From the NCBI RefSeq assembly GCF_014646235.1, contig NZ_BMNB01000011.1, positions 62,001 to 126,000 on the forward strand: a stretch of DNA of 64,000 nucleotides, in the 5' to 3' direction. This DNA comes from Micromonospora sonchi (GTDB taxonomy: Bacteria > Actinomycetota > Actinomycetes > Mycobacteriales > Micromonosporaceae). The notes beneath the pieces were generated by a model. The model searched no databases. It was not told the DNA's origin and saw only the letters and a program-made list of their open reading frames with translations. Positions 27,128-36,300 of the stretch are shown piece after piece. Within the stretch, counting starts at the first letter, position 1; every line of letters starts with the position of its first letter. Made by a program: the position numbers and the translations under genes.

Positions 27128-28737
27128 TCGGCGCGACCCGGAGCCCCGCCGCCGTCACGCCGCACCTGCCCGGGGACGACCACGCGTCGGCACCCGAGTC
27201 CGTGCGGGAGACCCGGCGCAGCGCGCGCGCCGCCTCGGCCGCTCTGCTCGGCGCAGCGGTCAACGGGCTCCTCGGCTTCGTCCTGGTGGTGGTCATCACC
27301 CGCGGCTACGGTCCCAGCGGGTCGGGGGCGTTCTTCGCGGCGATCGGAGTGGTGACGGTGGCCGCCGCCGTCTGCACCCTGGGCGCGGAGACCGGGCTGA
27401 TCTGGATGCTGCCGCGACGGCGTACCGGCGCGGCGGGCGACGCGGCGCGGCTGCTGCCGGTGGCGCTGATTCCGCCGCTGTCGGTCGCCCTCCTGGTCGG
27501 CGTGCTCGGGGTGCTCGGGGCGACGCCGGTCGCCGCCCGGCTGCTGGACACCTCCACCGGCGACGGTGCCGTGCTCGTCGCGCTGAGCTGCGCCGCGATC
27601 CCCGTGGTGGTGGCCATGACGCTGCTGCTGGCCGCCCTGCGCTGCGTCCGGCCGCTGCGCGCCTACCTCGCCGTGCAGTCGGTGCTGCTCCCGCTGGCCC
27701 GGCCCGCGCTGGTCGGCCTGGCGGTGCTGGCCGGCTGGGGGCTGGTGGCCGGGCTGGCCGGCTGGCTGGTGCCGGCGGCGCTGGCCCTCCTGCTCTGCCT
27801 GGCCCTGGTCGCCGGCCCGCTCGGCGTCGGCCGGGGCGCCGCGCTCCGACCTGCCCCGGGGGACTGGCGTACGTTCTGGCGTTTCGCGCTGCCCCGGGCC
27901 GCCTCGGCGGCGATGGACTCCGGTGCCGTCTGGGTGGGCGTGCTGCTCACCTCGATGCTCGCCGGCCCGGCCGAGGCGGGTGTCTTCGGCGCGGTCGGCC
28001 GCTACATCCTCGCCGGCCAGTTGGCCATGCACGGGCTGCGGGTGGCGGTGTCACCCCAGTTGTCCCGGCTGCTCGGTCAGGGGCGGCGGGCCACGGCGGC
28101 GGCGGTGCACCGGCAGATGACCGCCCTCGCCGTGCTGCTCTGCTGGCCGGTCTACCTGCTGCTGGCGCTGCACGGCGCGACGTTCCTGGCGGTCTTCGGG
28201 GCGGATTTCGCCGCCGCCGGCACCACCGGCGTGGCTGTGCTCGCGGCGGCCATGCTGGTGAACACCGGGGTGGGCAACGTGCAGAGTCTGCTGCTGATGA
28301 GCGGGCGCAGCGGGCTGCATCTCGCCGCCACCTCGGCCGGGCTGCTGGTCACCGTCTCACTCGGCCTGCTGATGATCCCCGGTCGGGGGGCGACCGGCGC
28401 GGCGCTGGCCTGGGCGACCGGGATCGTGGTGGAGAACCTGGTCGCGTACTGCTGTGCCCGGACGGTGGTCGGCCAGCCGCTCGTCGACGCCGCGCTGGTC
28501 CGCGTCGCCGGGCTGGTCGTCCTGGCGGTGGGTGCCGCGGCGCTGCTCGGCCTGCTCGTGCCGGGAGGTGGCCCGGTCGGCCTGGCGGTGGCGGTGGGCC
28601 TGCTGGCACCCGCCTCCCTCGGCCTGTTGACGCTGCCCCGGGTACGCGCCCGCATCGGCGTTGCCCTGGCACAGATTCGTGAGCGCGAGCCGGCTGGGCC
28701 TGCCGCCGCGCCAGAGCCGTCGATGAAGGGTAGGTGA
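27124..28737 (+). CDS. Polysaccharide flippase (Wzx/MATE-like)
   Basis: 537 residues with about 14 hydrophobic helices. The N-terminus ASAALLGAAVNGLLGFVLVVVITRGYGPSGSGAFF, split over helices 1 and 2, is the usual start of polysaccharide-transporter (PST/MOP) proteins. MSGRSGLHLAAT and the following helices match the second half of the fold. It moves lipid-linked repeat units across the membrane (family role). ATG 27124 overlaps the polymerase stop, and its own stop overlaps the sulfotransferase GTG. Confidence 0.85.
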   Translation: MIGATRSPAAVTPHLPGDDHASAPESVRETRRSARAASAALLGAAVNGLLGFVLVVVITRGYGPSGSGAFFAAIGVVTVAAAVCTLGAETGLIWMLPRRRTGAAGDAARLLPVALIPPLSVALLVGVLGVLGATPVAARLLDTSTGDGAVLVALSCAAIPVVVAMTLLLAALRCVRPLRAYLAVQSVLLPLARPALVGLAVLAGWGLVAGLAGWLVPAALALLLCLALVAGPLGVGRGAALRPAPGDWRTFWRFALPRAASAAMDSGAVWVGVLLTSMLAGPAEAGVFGAVGRYILAGQLAMHGLRVAVSPQLSRLLGQGRRATAAAVHRQMTALAVLLCWPVYLLLALHGATFLAVFGADFAAAGTTGVAVLAAAMLVNTGVGNVQSLLLMSGRSGLHLAATSAGLLVTVSLGLLMIPGRGATGAALAWATGIVVENLVAYCCARTVVGQPLVDAALVRVAGLVVLAVGAAALLGLLVPGGGPVGLAVAVGLLAPASLGLLTLPRVRARIGVALAQIREREPAGPAAAPEPSMKGR

Positions 28738-29645
28738 GGGTCGTGCCGCCGCTGCGGGACCGGGTGAAGCAGGTGATCCCCCGCCAGGTGACCAACCGGG
28801 TACGGGAAAATCTGGTCGACTACGGCGTACGCACCAGCGACCGCCGGCCGCTGCCGGACTTCCTCATCATCGGCACCAAACGGGGCGGCACCACCTCGCT
28901 GTGGAACTACCTCATCCGGCATCCGCTGGTGCCCCGGCTCTTTCCCGCCTGGAACACGAAGTCGTCGCACTACTTCGAGGAGAACTGGCGGCGTGGCGAG
29001 GCGTGGTACCGCTCGCACTTCCCGACCGTGCGCCAGCGGGAAGGGCTGGAGGGTCGCCACGGCGGGCCGGTGCGGGTCGGCGAGGCGGCGCCGCTGTACA
29101 TGTTCCACCCCCTCGTCGCGGGGCGGGTCGCCGCGCTGATGCCGTCGGTGCGCCTGATCGTGCTGCTGCGGGACCCGGTGGAACGGGCGTACTCGCACTG
29201 GAAGGAACGGCGTGTCAACGGCGTCGAGCCGTTGGACTTCGCCGCCGCGCTGGCGGCCGAGCCGGAGCGTACGGCGGGGGAGCGGGATCGGCTGATCGCC
29301 GAGCCGGAGTACGTAAGCGCGCCCTACGACTGGTACACCTACCGGGCCCGGGGCCGCTACCTGGAACACCTGGCGCCGTGGCTGGAGCGTTTCGACCGGT
29401 CCCAGTTCCTCTTCCTGCCCAGCGAGGACCTCTACCGCGACGCGCGGGCGGCGTTCCGGCGGACCCTGCAATTCCTCGGCCTGCCCCCGGTCGAGCTGCC
29501 CGACTTCACGGTCCACAACCGCACCCACTCCGCGCCGTTGGACCCGGCGTCGCGGGCGGAGCTGACCGAGTACTACCGCCCGCACAACGAGGCGTTACGC
29601 CAGCGGCTGGGGCTGGCCCTCGACTGGCCGGACCGGGTGGCGTGA
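28734..29645 (+). CDS. PAPS-dependent sulfotransferase
   Basis: 303 residues. The 5'-phosphosulfate loop is IIGTKRGGTTSL (about 45-56). The 3'-phosphate-binding segment is LLRDPVERAYSHW, with the conserved Arg and Ser. The C-terminal region PLDPASRAELTEYYRPHNEAL is typical of carbohydrate sulfotransferases. It should transfer sulfate from PAPS to a sugar or lipid; inside this cluster the polymer or its lipid carrier is the obvious acceptor (inference). GTG 28734 overlaps the flippase stop; GTG 28743 is an alternative. Its stop overlaps the next GTG. Confidence 0.9.
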   Translation: MRVVPPLRDRVKQVIPRQVTNRVRENLVDYGVRTSDRRPLPDFLIIGTKRGGTTSLWNYLIRHPLVPRLFPAWNTKSSHYFEENWRRGEAWYRSHFPTVRQREGLEGRHGGPVRVGEAAPLYMFHPLVAGRVAALMPSVRLIVLLRDPVERAYSHWKERRVNGVEPLDFAAALAAEPERTAGERDRLIAEPEYVSAPYDWYTYRARGRYLEHLAPWLERFDRSQFLFLPSEDLYRDARAAFRRTLQFLGLPPVELPDFTVHNRTHSAPLDPASRAELTEYYRPHNEALRQRLGLALDWPDRVA

Positions 29646-30901
29646 CGGTGGCCGGCCGCGCCTCGACCGACCCCCGATGCCGGGACGACGGGCTGGGCTG
29701 GGTGAGCCGGGCGCTCTTCGGCGACGAGCGGATCGCGTTGACCGTGGGCGTCGAGCCGCCGGCCGGGTCCGCCGTCGCGGCGCGGTACGCGGTCGTGCCG
29801 TCGGTCGCCCGGGCACGTTTCCTGCTGCCGCTCGGGGCACCCCGGGTCACGGCGGCGGCGCTGCTGGCGTACAACGGGCTGCGGCCGGCCACGATCCGCC
29901 TGATCCGCGCCGCGCTCGGCGTCGCGGCCCGGGTCGGCGCGGTGGACCGGGCGCCGTTCCCGGTCCTGACCGTCGCCCTGCCCGCCGGACTGCACCCGGC
30001 CGAGGTGCTCCTCGCCGACCGGCTCGCCGCCCTCCTCGGCGGCGGCGCGCGGTACGCGGCGTGCGGCGTCCGCCCGCCGGACCCGAACCACAAACCCACA
30101 CTGCAACTGTTCGACGGTGCCGGACGGCCACGCGGGTACGCCAAGATCGGGTGGAATCCGGCGACCCGGGCGCTCGTCGCGGCGGAGGCGGCGGCGCTGC
30201 GGGAACTGTCCGGGGTGGCCGGAATCGACGGCCATCCCCGGGTGCCCCGGCTGCTCGCCGAGGCCGACTGGGACGGGCGGGCGGTCGCGGTGGTCGAACC
30301 GCTGCCGCCGCAGGTCCGGCGGGTGCCGGCGGGCGCGGCACCCGATCCGGTGGCGCTGCTCGCGGTGGCCCGCCGCCACCGGCCACCGGCCGAACCCCGG
30401 CCGCTGGCCGGCTCGCCCTTCCTGAGCCGGCTGACCGCCGAGGCGCGGCGGTCAGCCGCCACGACCCCCGGCGGGTCCCGGGCGGTGCGGGCCGTCGCCG
30501 CGCTGACCCGCCGACACGGCGACGTCGCGGTCGAGTTCGGGCACTGGCACGGCGACTGGGTGCCGTGGAACCTCGGCCGGCAGGGCGGTGACCTGGTCGC
30601 CTGGGACTGGGAACACAGTGGGCCGGACGTGCCGGTCGGCTTCGACCTGGCCCACGACGCCTTCCACCGCGCGCTGGTGCTGCGTGGTGAGCCGGTCGCC
30701 CCCGCGGTCGCCCGGATGGCGGCGGCGCTGGCCCGGCACGGCGCGCGCCTGGGCCTGGACCTGCGGCGACAGCGGCTGGTGGTCGACGCGTACCTGCTGG
30801 AGCTGTGGCTGCGCGCCTGGCGCCTGGCCGATGCCGGCGCCGGCTGGAACCGGCGACTGCATCCCGCGCTGCTGGACGTCGTCGAACAGTCCGGCGACTG
30901 A
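29642..30901 (+). CDS. Aminoglycoside-phosphotransferase-like small-molecule kinase
   Basis: 419 residues. The C-terminal two thirds show the APH/choline-kinase fold: catalytic loop GHWHGDWVPWNL (Brenner motif HxDxxxxN) near residue 303 and metal site WDWEHSG, about 20 residues later. The N-terminal 130 residues are a less familiar lobe. Similar kinases occur in actinobacterial polysaccharide clusters. The acceptor could be a sugar, lipid or polyol, and resistance to antibiotics is unlikely from context. GTG 29642 overlaps the sulfotransferase stop by 4 bases. Confidence 0.8.
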   Translation: MTVAGRASTDPRCRDDGLGWVSRALFGDERIALTVGVEPPAGSAVAARYAVVPSVARARFLLPLGAPRVTAAALLAYNGLRPATIRLIRAALGVAARVGAVDRAPFPVLTVALPAGLHPAEVLLADRLAALLGGGARYAACGVRPPDPNHKPTLQLFDGAGRPRGYAKIGWNPATRALVAAEAAALRELSGVAGIDGHPRVPRLLAEADWDGRAVAVVEPLPPQVRRVPAGAAPDPVALLAVARRHRPPAEPRPLAGSPFLSRLTAEARRSAATTPGGSRAVRAVAALTRRHGDVAVEFGHWHGDWVPWNLGRQGGDLVAWDWEHSGPDVPVGFDLAHDAFHRALVLRGEPVAPAVARMAAALARHGARLGLDLRRQRLVVDAYLLELWLRAWRLADAGAGWNRRLHPALLDVVEQSGD

Positions 30902-30991
30902 TCGGCGACAGCACAGGGTGGAAAGAATTCTGTAAATGCGATAAGTGTCGATGACCTGACGGAATCCAAGCGAACTTTTGTGGGGAGTCGC
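30902..30991 (+). promoter_or_regulatory. AT-richer 90-bp gap inside the polysaccharide cluster, likely internal promoter
   Basis: The only real gap in an otherwise overlapping gene string. It is much less GC-rich than its surroundings (GGAAAGAATTCTGTAAATGC, AACTTTTG), which is where actinobacterial promoters lie. No confident -35/-10 pair could be assigned. GGGGAG before ATG 30992 is the ribosome-binding site. Confidence 0.4.
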
Positions 30992-31474
30992 ATGGACGCG
31001 AAGACTCGGAAGCCCGGCCAACCGCCAGTGTTGCTGCTGGTCGGCTCCAGCGGTGGGCACCTCGCCCAGCTGCTGGCGCTGCGGCCCTGGTACGAGAAGT
31101 GGCGGCGCTGCTTCGTCACGTTCGACACGCCGGACGCGGTGTCGCTGCTGGCCGGCGAGGAGATGGTCCTGGCCCACCATCCGACCACCCGGAACCTGCG
31201 CAACCTGCTGCGCAACGGGGTGCTGGCGGCCCGGGTGCTGCGCCACCGGCGGGTCGCCGCGGTGGTCACCACCGGGGCGGGCGTGGCCGTCCCGTTCGTC
31301 GTGCTCGCCCGGCTGCGGGGCATCCCGACCGTCTACATCGAGGTCTACGACCGGATCGACACGCCGACGCTGACCGCCCGGCTGTGCCGCCCGTTCCTGT
31401 CCACGATGCTCGTGCAGTGGGAGGAGCAGCGCCGCCAGTACCCGGAGGCGACCGTCGTCGGGACGCTGCTGTGA
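30992..31474 (+). CDS. PssD/Alg14-like glycosyltransferase subunit
   Basis: 160 residues. Rossmann-type N-terminus LLLVGSSGGHLAQLLAL with the Alg14/PssD signature GGHL. VVTTGAGVAVPFVVLARLRGIPTVYIEV matches the membrane-docking region that recruits the catalytic partner. It forms a two-part glycosyltransferase with the next gene, adding a sugar to the lipid-linked precursor on the cytoplasmic face. ATG 30992 follows GGGGAG. Its stop overlaps the next GTG by 4 bases. Confidence 0.88.
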   Translation: MDAKTRKPGQPPVLLLVGSSGGHLAQLLALRPWYEKWRRCFVTFDTPDAVSLLAGEEMVLAHHPTTRNLRNLLRNGVLAARVLRHRRVAAVVTTGAGVAVPFVVLARLRGIPTVYIEVYDRIDTPTLTARLCRPFLSTMLVQWEEQRRQYPEATVVGTLL

Positions 31475-32082
31475 GCGGTACGCTGCCGCCCGTCGACGCC
31501 CGGCCGCAGCTGCTGGTGACCGTGGGCGCCGACCGGCATCCCTTCGTCCGGCTGGTCGACTGGCTGCAACAGTGGTACGCCGAGGTGGCCGGTGAGGTCA
31601 TCCTGACCGTGCAGCACGGCTACACCCCGGTCGCGGACCTGCCGGACGCGGTGCAGTTCCTCGGGCACGCCGAGTTGCAGAAGGCGATGGACCAGGCGGA
31701 TCTGGTGGTCTGCCACGGCGGGCCGGCCACCATCCTGGAGGCCCGCCGGCACGGGCACCTGCCGATCGTGGTGCCCCGGGACCCGGCCCACGGCGAACAC
31801 GTCGACGACCACCAGCAGCGCTTCGCCCGCCGGCTCGGCGCGGCCGGGCTGATCGCGCTCTGCGAATCCCGGCAGGCCCTGCGGGACGCGCTCGCCGCCG
31901 GCCTGTCCGACCGGTCGCGGTTCACCGTGGCGGCGGACCCCGAGTCGGTCGACCGGCAACAGGCCGCGGCATACCGGGTGGGACTGATCGTCGACGACCT
32001 GGTCGCCACCGCGCAGCGCCGGCACCGACCCTGGTGGCCGCCGTGGCGGGGACCGGGACGCGACGAGGGACGACAGCCGTGA
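31471..32082 (+). CDS. PssE/Alg13-like glycosyltransferase catalytic subunit
   Basis: 203 residues. It begins LLVTVGADRHPFVRLVDWL, the Alg13/PssE N-terminus. The UDP-sugar-binding GT28-like site is VVCHGGPATILEARRHGHLPIVVPRDPAHGEHVDDHQ (in two halves). It works with the preceding Alg14-like protein. A 20-residue Trp/Arg-rich tail may touch the membrane. GTG 31471 overlaps the previous stop, and its stop overlaps the GT2 start. Confidence 0.88.
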   Translation: MSGTLPPVDARPQLLVTVGADRHPFVRLVDWLQQWYAEVAGEVILTVQHGYTPVADLPDAVQFLGHAELQKAMDQADLVVCHGGPATILEARRHGHLPIVVPRDPAHGEHVDDHQQRFARRLGAAGLIALCESRQALRDALAAGLSDRSRFTVAADPESVDRQQAAAYRVGLIVDDLVATAQRRHRPWWPPWRGPGRDEGRQP

Positions 32083-32996
32083 CCCGGTACCCGAGGGTGA
32101 GCGTCGTGATACCCACCCGCGACCGCCCGGAACTGCTGTCCGCCGCTATCCGGGCCGTCGTGACGCAGGACTACCCGGGGTCGGTCGAGGTCATCATGGT
32201 GTACGACCAGTGCGAGCCGGACCGCCCACCGCCCGCGCCCGCCGCACCGCACCGGTCGGTTCGGGTGCTCGGCAACACCCGTACCCCGGGCCTGGCCGGC
32301 GCCCGCAACACCGGTGCCCTGGCCGCCACCGGCGAGCTGATCGCCTTCTGCGACGACGACGACGAGTGGCTGCCCGGCAAACTACAGGCCCAGGTCGACG
32401 CCCTGGCCGCGTCCGGCGCCGCGTTCGTCACCTGCGGCATCCGGATCAGCTACCAGGGGCACACCGTCGAGCGGGTGCTGGACCGCGACTCGATCACCCT
32501 GGCCGACCTGCTGCGGGACCGGATGACCGAACTGCACCCGTCGACCTTCCTCGTCCGGGCCACCGCGCTGCGCGACAGGATCGGACTGGTCGACGAGGAG
32601 ATCCCGGGCGGCTACGCCGAGGACTACGACTTCCTGCTCCGGGCCGCCCGCGCCGCCCCGCTGGTCAACCTGCCCGCCGCGTACGTGCTGGTGCGCTGGC
32701 ACCGGCGGTCGTACTTCGCCCAGCGCTGGGACACCATCGCCGAGGCGTTGCAGTGGCTGCTGGAGCGCCATCCCGAGTTCGCCACCCAGCCGGCGGGCCA
32801 GGCCCGGATCGCCGGGCAGATCGCCTTCGCCCGCGCCGCGTGCGGCGATTCCCGCTCCGCGCTGCGCTGGGCCCGGCGCACTCTTCGCGGCAACCCGCGC
32901 GAAGCGCGTGCCTACCTGGCCCTGGCCGTGGCCGGGCGGATGCTCCGCCCCGACACGGTGCTCCGCACCCTGCACCGCCGAGGTCGAGGAATCTGA
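32079..32996 (+). CDS. Family 2 glycosyltransferase
   Basis: 305 residues. GT-A fold: RVSVVIPTRDRPELLSAAI, then GLAGARNTGALAATGELIAFCDDDDEW with the metal-binding DxD-type acidic cluster, and a later EDYDFLLRAA acceptor-site motif. It adds a sugar to the growing repeat unit in the cytoplasm; donor and acceptor are unknown. GTG 32079 overlaps the previous stop (GTGA). It is the last gene of the cluster and is followed by a 308-base gap. Confidence 0.9.
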   Translation: MTRYPRVSVVIPTRDRPELLSAAIRAVVTQDYPGSVEVIMVYDQCEPDRPPPAPAAPHRSVRVLGNTRTPGLAGARNTGALAATGELIAFCDDDDEWLPGKLQAQVDALAASGAAFVTCGIRISYQGHTVERVLDRDSITLADLLRDRMTELHPSTFLVRATALRDRIGLVDEEIPGGYAEDYDFLLRAARAAPLVNLPAAYVLVRWHRRSYFAQRWDTIAEALQWLLERHPEFATQPAGQARIAGQIAFARAACGDSRSALRWARRTLRGNPREARAYLALAVAGRMLRPDTVLRTLHRRGRGI

Positions 32997-33304
32997 CCGG
33001 GGTGGTTCGCTGGCCTTCAGCGGCCTGTGTCATCGTTGGCGATGAATGACCCGGCATCCCTCTGATTTGTCCGTTGCGTGACACGCTTGATTGATTGCGG
33101 TCGGTCGTGGTCGATGAAATTTTGTCTGGCCGCATCGGCGACGAAGCATCACCGAAAGTGTTCGCGGACGCGGCTTCAGGCTTGTCGCCTGCTCGAATAT
33201 TGGCGAGTCCAGCGGTGCGTCCTAGCTCAAAGTTACGATGTACCAGACGGCTTCTCTCTGCCTATGATCCCTCATCATGCCTGCACGGGGGAAGTTGGTC
33301 CGCA
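32997..33304 (+). promoter_or_regulatory. 308-bp gap before the RHS gene, with TATGAT -10 at 33263-33268
   Basis: No gene is supported, although the RHS frame is open through it. The base composition is clearly AT-richer than the flanks, and the gap holds a perfect-looking -10 hexamer TATGAT at 33263-33268, about 35 bases before the chosen start. GGGGGAAG at 33287-33294 could serve as the ribosome-binding site with a 10-base spacing. A matching -35 is not obvious. Confidence 0.5.
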
Positions 33305-36300
33305 GTGACACCTACGCATTTTCGAACGAAAAATTCCATCGGTGATGGCCTAAGGGTGGTCCGATCCCGTTCGGAGCGGATCCTGGCCGCGAGTTTAGCT
33401 GTCGTCATGGCGCTCACCATTTCCGACATTCCCGTGGAATCAAGTGCTGCGGCGGCGGCGACCAAGCCGGCTGCCGACGAGATTTTGGAGCGGCCCGATG
33501 AAATGGCGGCGCTCGTAACGGCACGCACGTCCGGCAAGAAGGTCCGGATTTCCGGCATGACGACCGACTCCGCCGAATATGTGGCGCACCCGGACGGGAA
33601 AATCGAGGCCACGGTCCACGCCGGACCGGTGCGCATGCAGCGGGACGGCGGTTGGGTCGAGATCGATCTGACGCTACAGCCGGCCGACGACGGCTCGGTA
33701 CGCGCAAAGGCCCATCCGCTGAACCTCTGGATCTCCGGTGCCCGGGGCAAGGGCGGTGACCTGGCCGCCGTCGGCGAGGGGGACCGCCGACTCACGCTCG
33801 GCTGGCCGGGAGAGCTGCCGGCTCCGGTGCTGCTGGACAACAGGGCGACGTATCCGGAGGTGGCACCCGGCATCGACCTCGTGGTGGAGGCCACCCGGAC
33901 CGGGTTCTCCCAGTACCTCACGGTCAAGAGCCGCTCAGCGGTGGATCGGCTGCCGGCACTGGATCTTCCCTTGACCGGGAAAGGGTTCGCCTCGTTCCAC
34001 CAGGGTAGTGGCGGTGAGCTGACGCTGAAGGACGGGAAGGGCCGGTCGATCGCGGTCGTCCCGGCGCCGGAGATGTGGGACGCCCGGCGTGCCGCCGGGA
34101 CGGAGCAGCCCACTCGCCGGACCCTGGTCGGTGCGCGTTCCGAGCGAGCGAAGGGTGCCCGCGACGGCGGCCTGGTCATGCGGCTGCGGCCCGACCTGAC
34201 CTGGTTGAAGGACCCGGCCACCCAGTACCCGGTGACCATCGACCCGCAGATCAACCCGCTCTACACCTCCTTCGACACCTATGTGAAGGAAGGAGACAGC
34301 GTGGACCGCAGCGGTGCGAGCGACCTCCAACTCGGTCTGCTCGCGACCACCCCGGCCGTGAAGACGCGCTCCTTCGTGCACTGGCCGGTGTCCGCTCTCG
34401 CGGGCAAACAGATCACCGCAGCCACCGTTTACTTCTGGAACTGGTGGTCGCACAGCTGCACGGCGAGCTCGTGGGAGATCTGGACCACCGGTTCCGCCTC
34501 CTCCGCCACCCGATGGGGAACGCAGCCGACCTGGATCCAAAAGGAGGCGACCTCGACCCAGACGAAGGGCTACTCGTCGGCCTGCGACGACGGCTGGGTC
34601 AGCATCAGCGGCACCAACTTCTTCCAGCGCGCCGCCACCGCCGGCCAGACCACGGCCTACATGGGCGTACGCGGCACCGACGAGACCTCGACCAACAGCT
34701 TCAAGCAGTTCCGCTCGCGGAACGCGGCCAGTTCGAGCCAGGTGCCGTACGCGACGGTCACCTACAACTCGTACCCGACCGTCGGCACCCGCTCCACCGT
34801 GCCGGCCACGGCCTGCGTCACGGGATCCTCACGGCCGAAGATGAACACCGCCACCCCCCAGCTACGGTCGGTCATCGCCGATGCCGAAGGATCGCCGGTC
34901 ACCGCGGAGTTCGAATGGTGGACGCTGACCGGTACCACCAAGCTCGGTAGCGTGATCACCTCGGCCGGCGCCTCCGGTACGACCTTCACCGCCACCGTTC
35001 CCGCCGGCGTCCTGGCCCACGGCAGCTCCTACCGGTGGCGGGTGCGCGGCAACGACGGCACGGTCAACGGCACCTGGTCCTCGTTCTGCGAGTTCAACGT
35101 CGACACGTCGATCGGCAGCCCGCCGATCATCACCTCCGAGACGTACCCGGAGAACGCCTGGGGAGGGGACGCGGGGGTGGCCGGGCAGTTCACCTTCGAC
35201 GCGAACGGGGTCGCGGACGCGGTCGCCTACGAGTACAGCCTGGACGTGCAGCCACCGAACCGCGTGGTCAACACCACCGCGCCAGGCGCCCCGGCGACGG
35301 TGAACATCACTCCGCTGACCCCCGGCTGGCACAACATCTGGGCCCGGACCCGTGATTCCGCCGGTAACGTGACCCAGTTGCGGTCATATCCGTTCAAGGT
35401 GGGCTCCGCGGCGATGACCTCACCCAAGACGGGTGACATCAGTGGGGCGAAGAGCGTGCTCAGCTCCATCTCGGCGTCGTCGTTCACGGAGGTCACCTAC
35501 CAGTGGCGCCGCGCAGGCTCCGACAGTTGGGTCCAGATCCCGAACTCGCACGTGACCTACACCGCTGGTGGTGGCGCGGTCACCTGGCCCGTCCCGGTCA
35601 CGGGAGGCACGGTTCCGAAGCTCAACTGGGACATCGCCGCCACCCTCGCCGCGGTCGACGGGCAGGGCGTGCCACGCGACGGGCCGCTACAGGTGCGCGG
35701 CTACTTCAACCCCAACAACAACGGTGCGCCCAGCGACCCGGTGAAGATCCGCTTCGATCGCAACCTCGCCTCCGCGACCACGGCACAGGTCGGACCCGGA
35801 TCGGTCAACCTGATCACCGGCAACTACCAGCTCTCGCACGCCGACGTCTCGGTGGCCGGACTGGTGGTGTCCCGGACGCTCAACAGCCGTCGGCCCTCGG
35901 GTAACGCGGATCCGCTCTTCGGACCGGGCTGGATCTCCGGCACCGTGGTCTCGGACGCGCAGGCCCCCTACACGCGGCTCACGACGTTCGGGAGCCTCGT
36001 GCAGGTCAAGCTCCCGGACGACTCGACGATCGGCTTCACGAGGATCGACGCCGGCGGGACCAGGTACGAGCCGGAGGTGGGCTCGGAGAACCATGTACTG
36101 ACCTTCAACAGCGGTACCAGCACCTTCACCCTGGCCGACCGGGACGGGAACGTCGTGACGTTCACCCGGGCCGTCAACGATCCGCCCAACGTCTACACGC
36201 CGACGGCCGCCACTGCCCCAGGGTCGGGCAACACCACCACCTACTCCTGGGAAAAGGTCGTCCTCGGATCGAGCGAGGTGATGCGCCCGACGCGGCTGTT

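Noticed and set aside
29642..30901. Antibiotic resistance role for the APH-like gene
   Set aside because: The APH fold is shared by many small-molecule kinases. The gene is embedded by overlaps in a polysaccharide cluster and its N-terminal lobe is unlike that of resistance enzymes.
33095..33304. Upstream extension of the RHS frame (70 more codons)
   Set aside because: No ribosome-binding site or signal-like start; the sequence is AT-richer, contains a TATGAT -10, and the encoded residues do not look like a conserved N-terminus.
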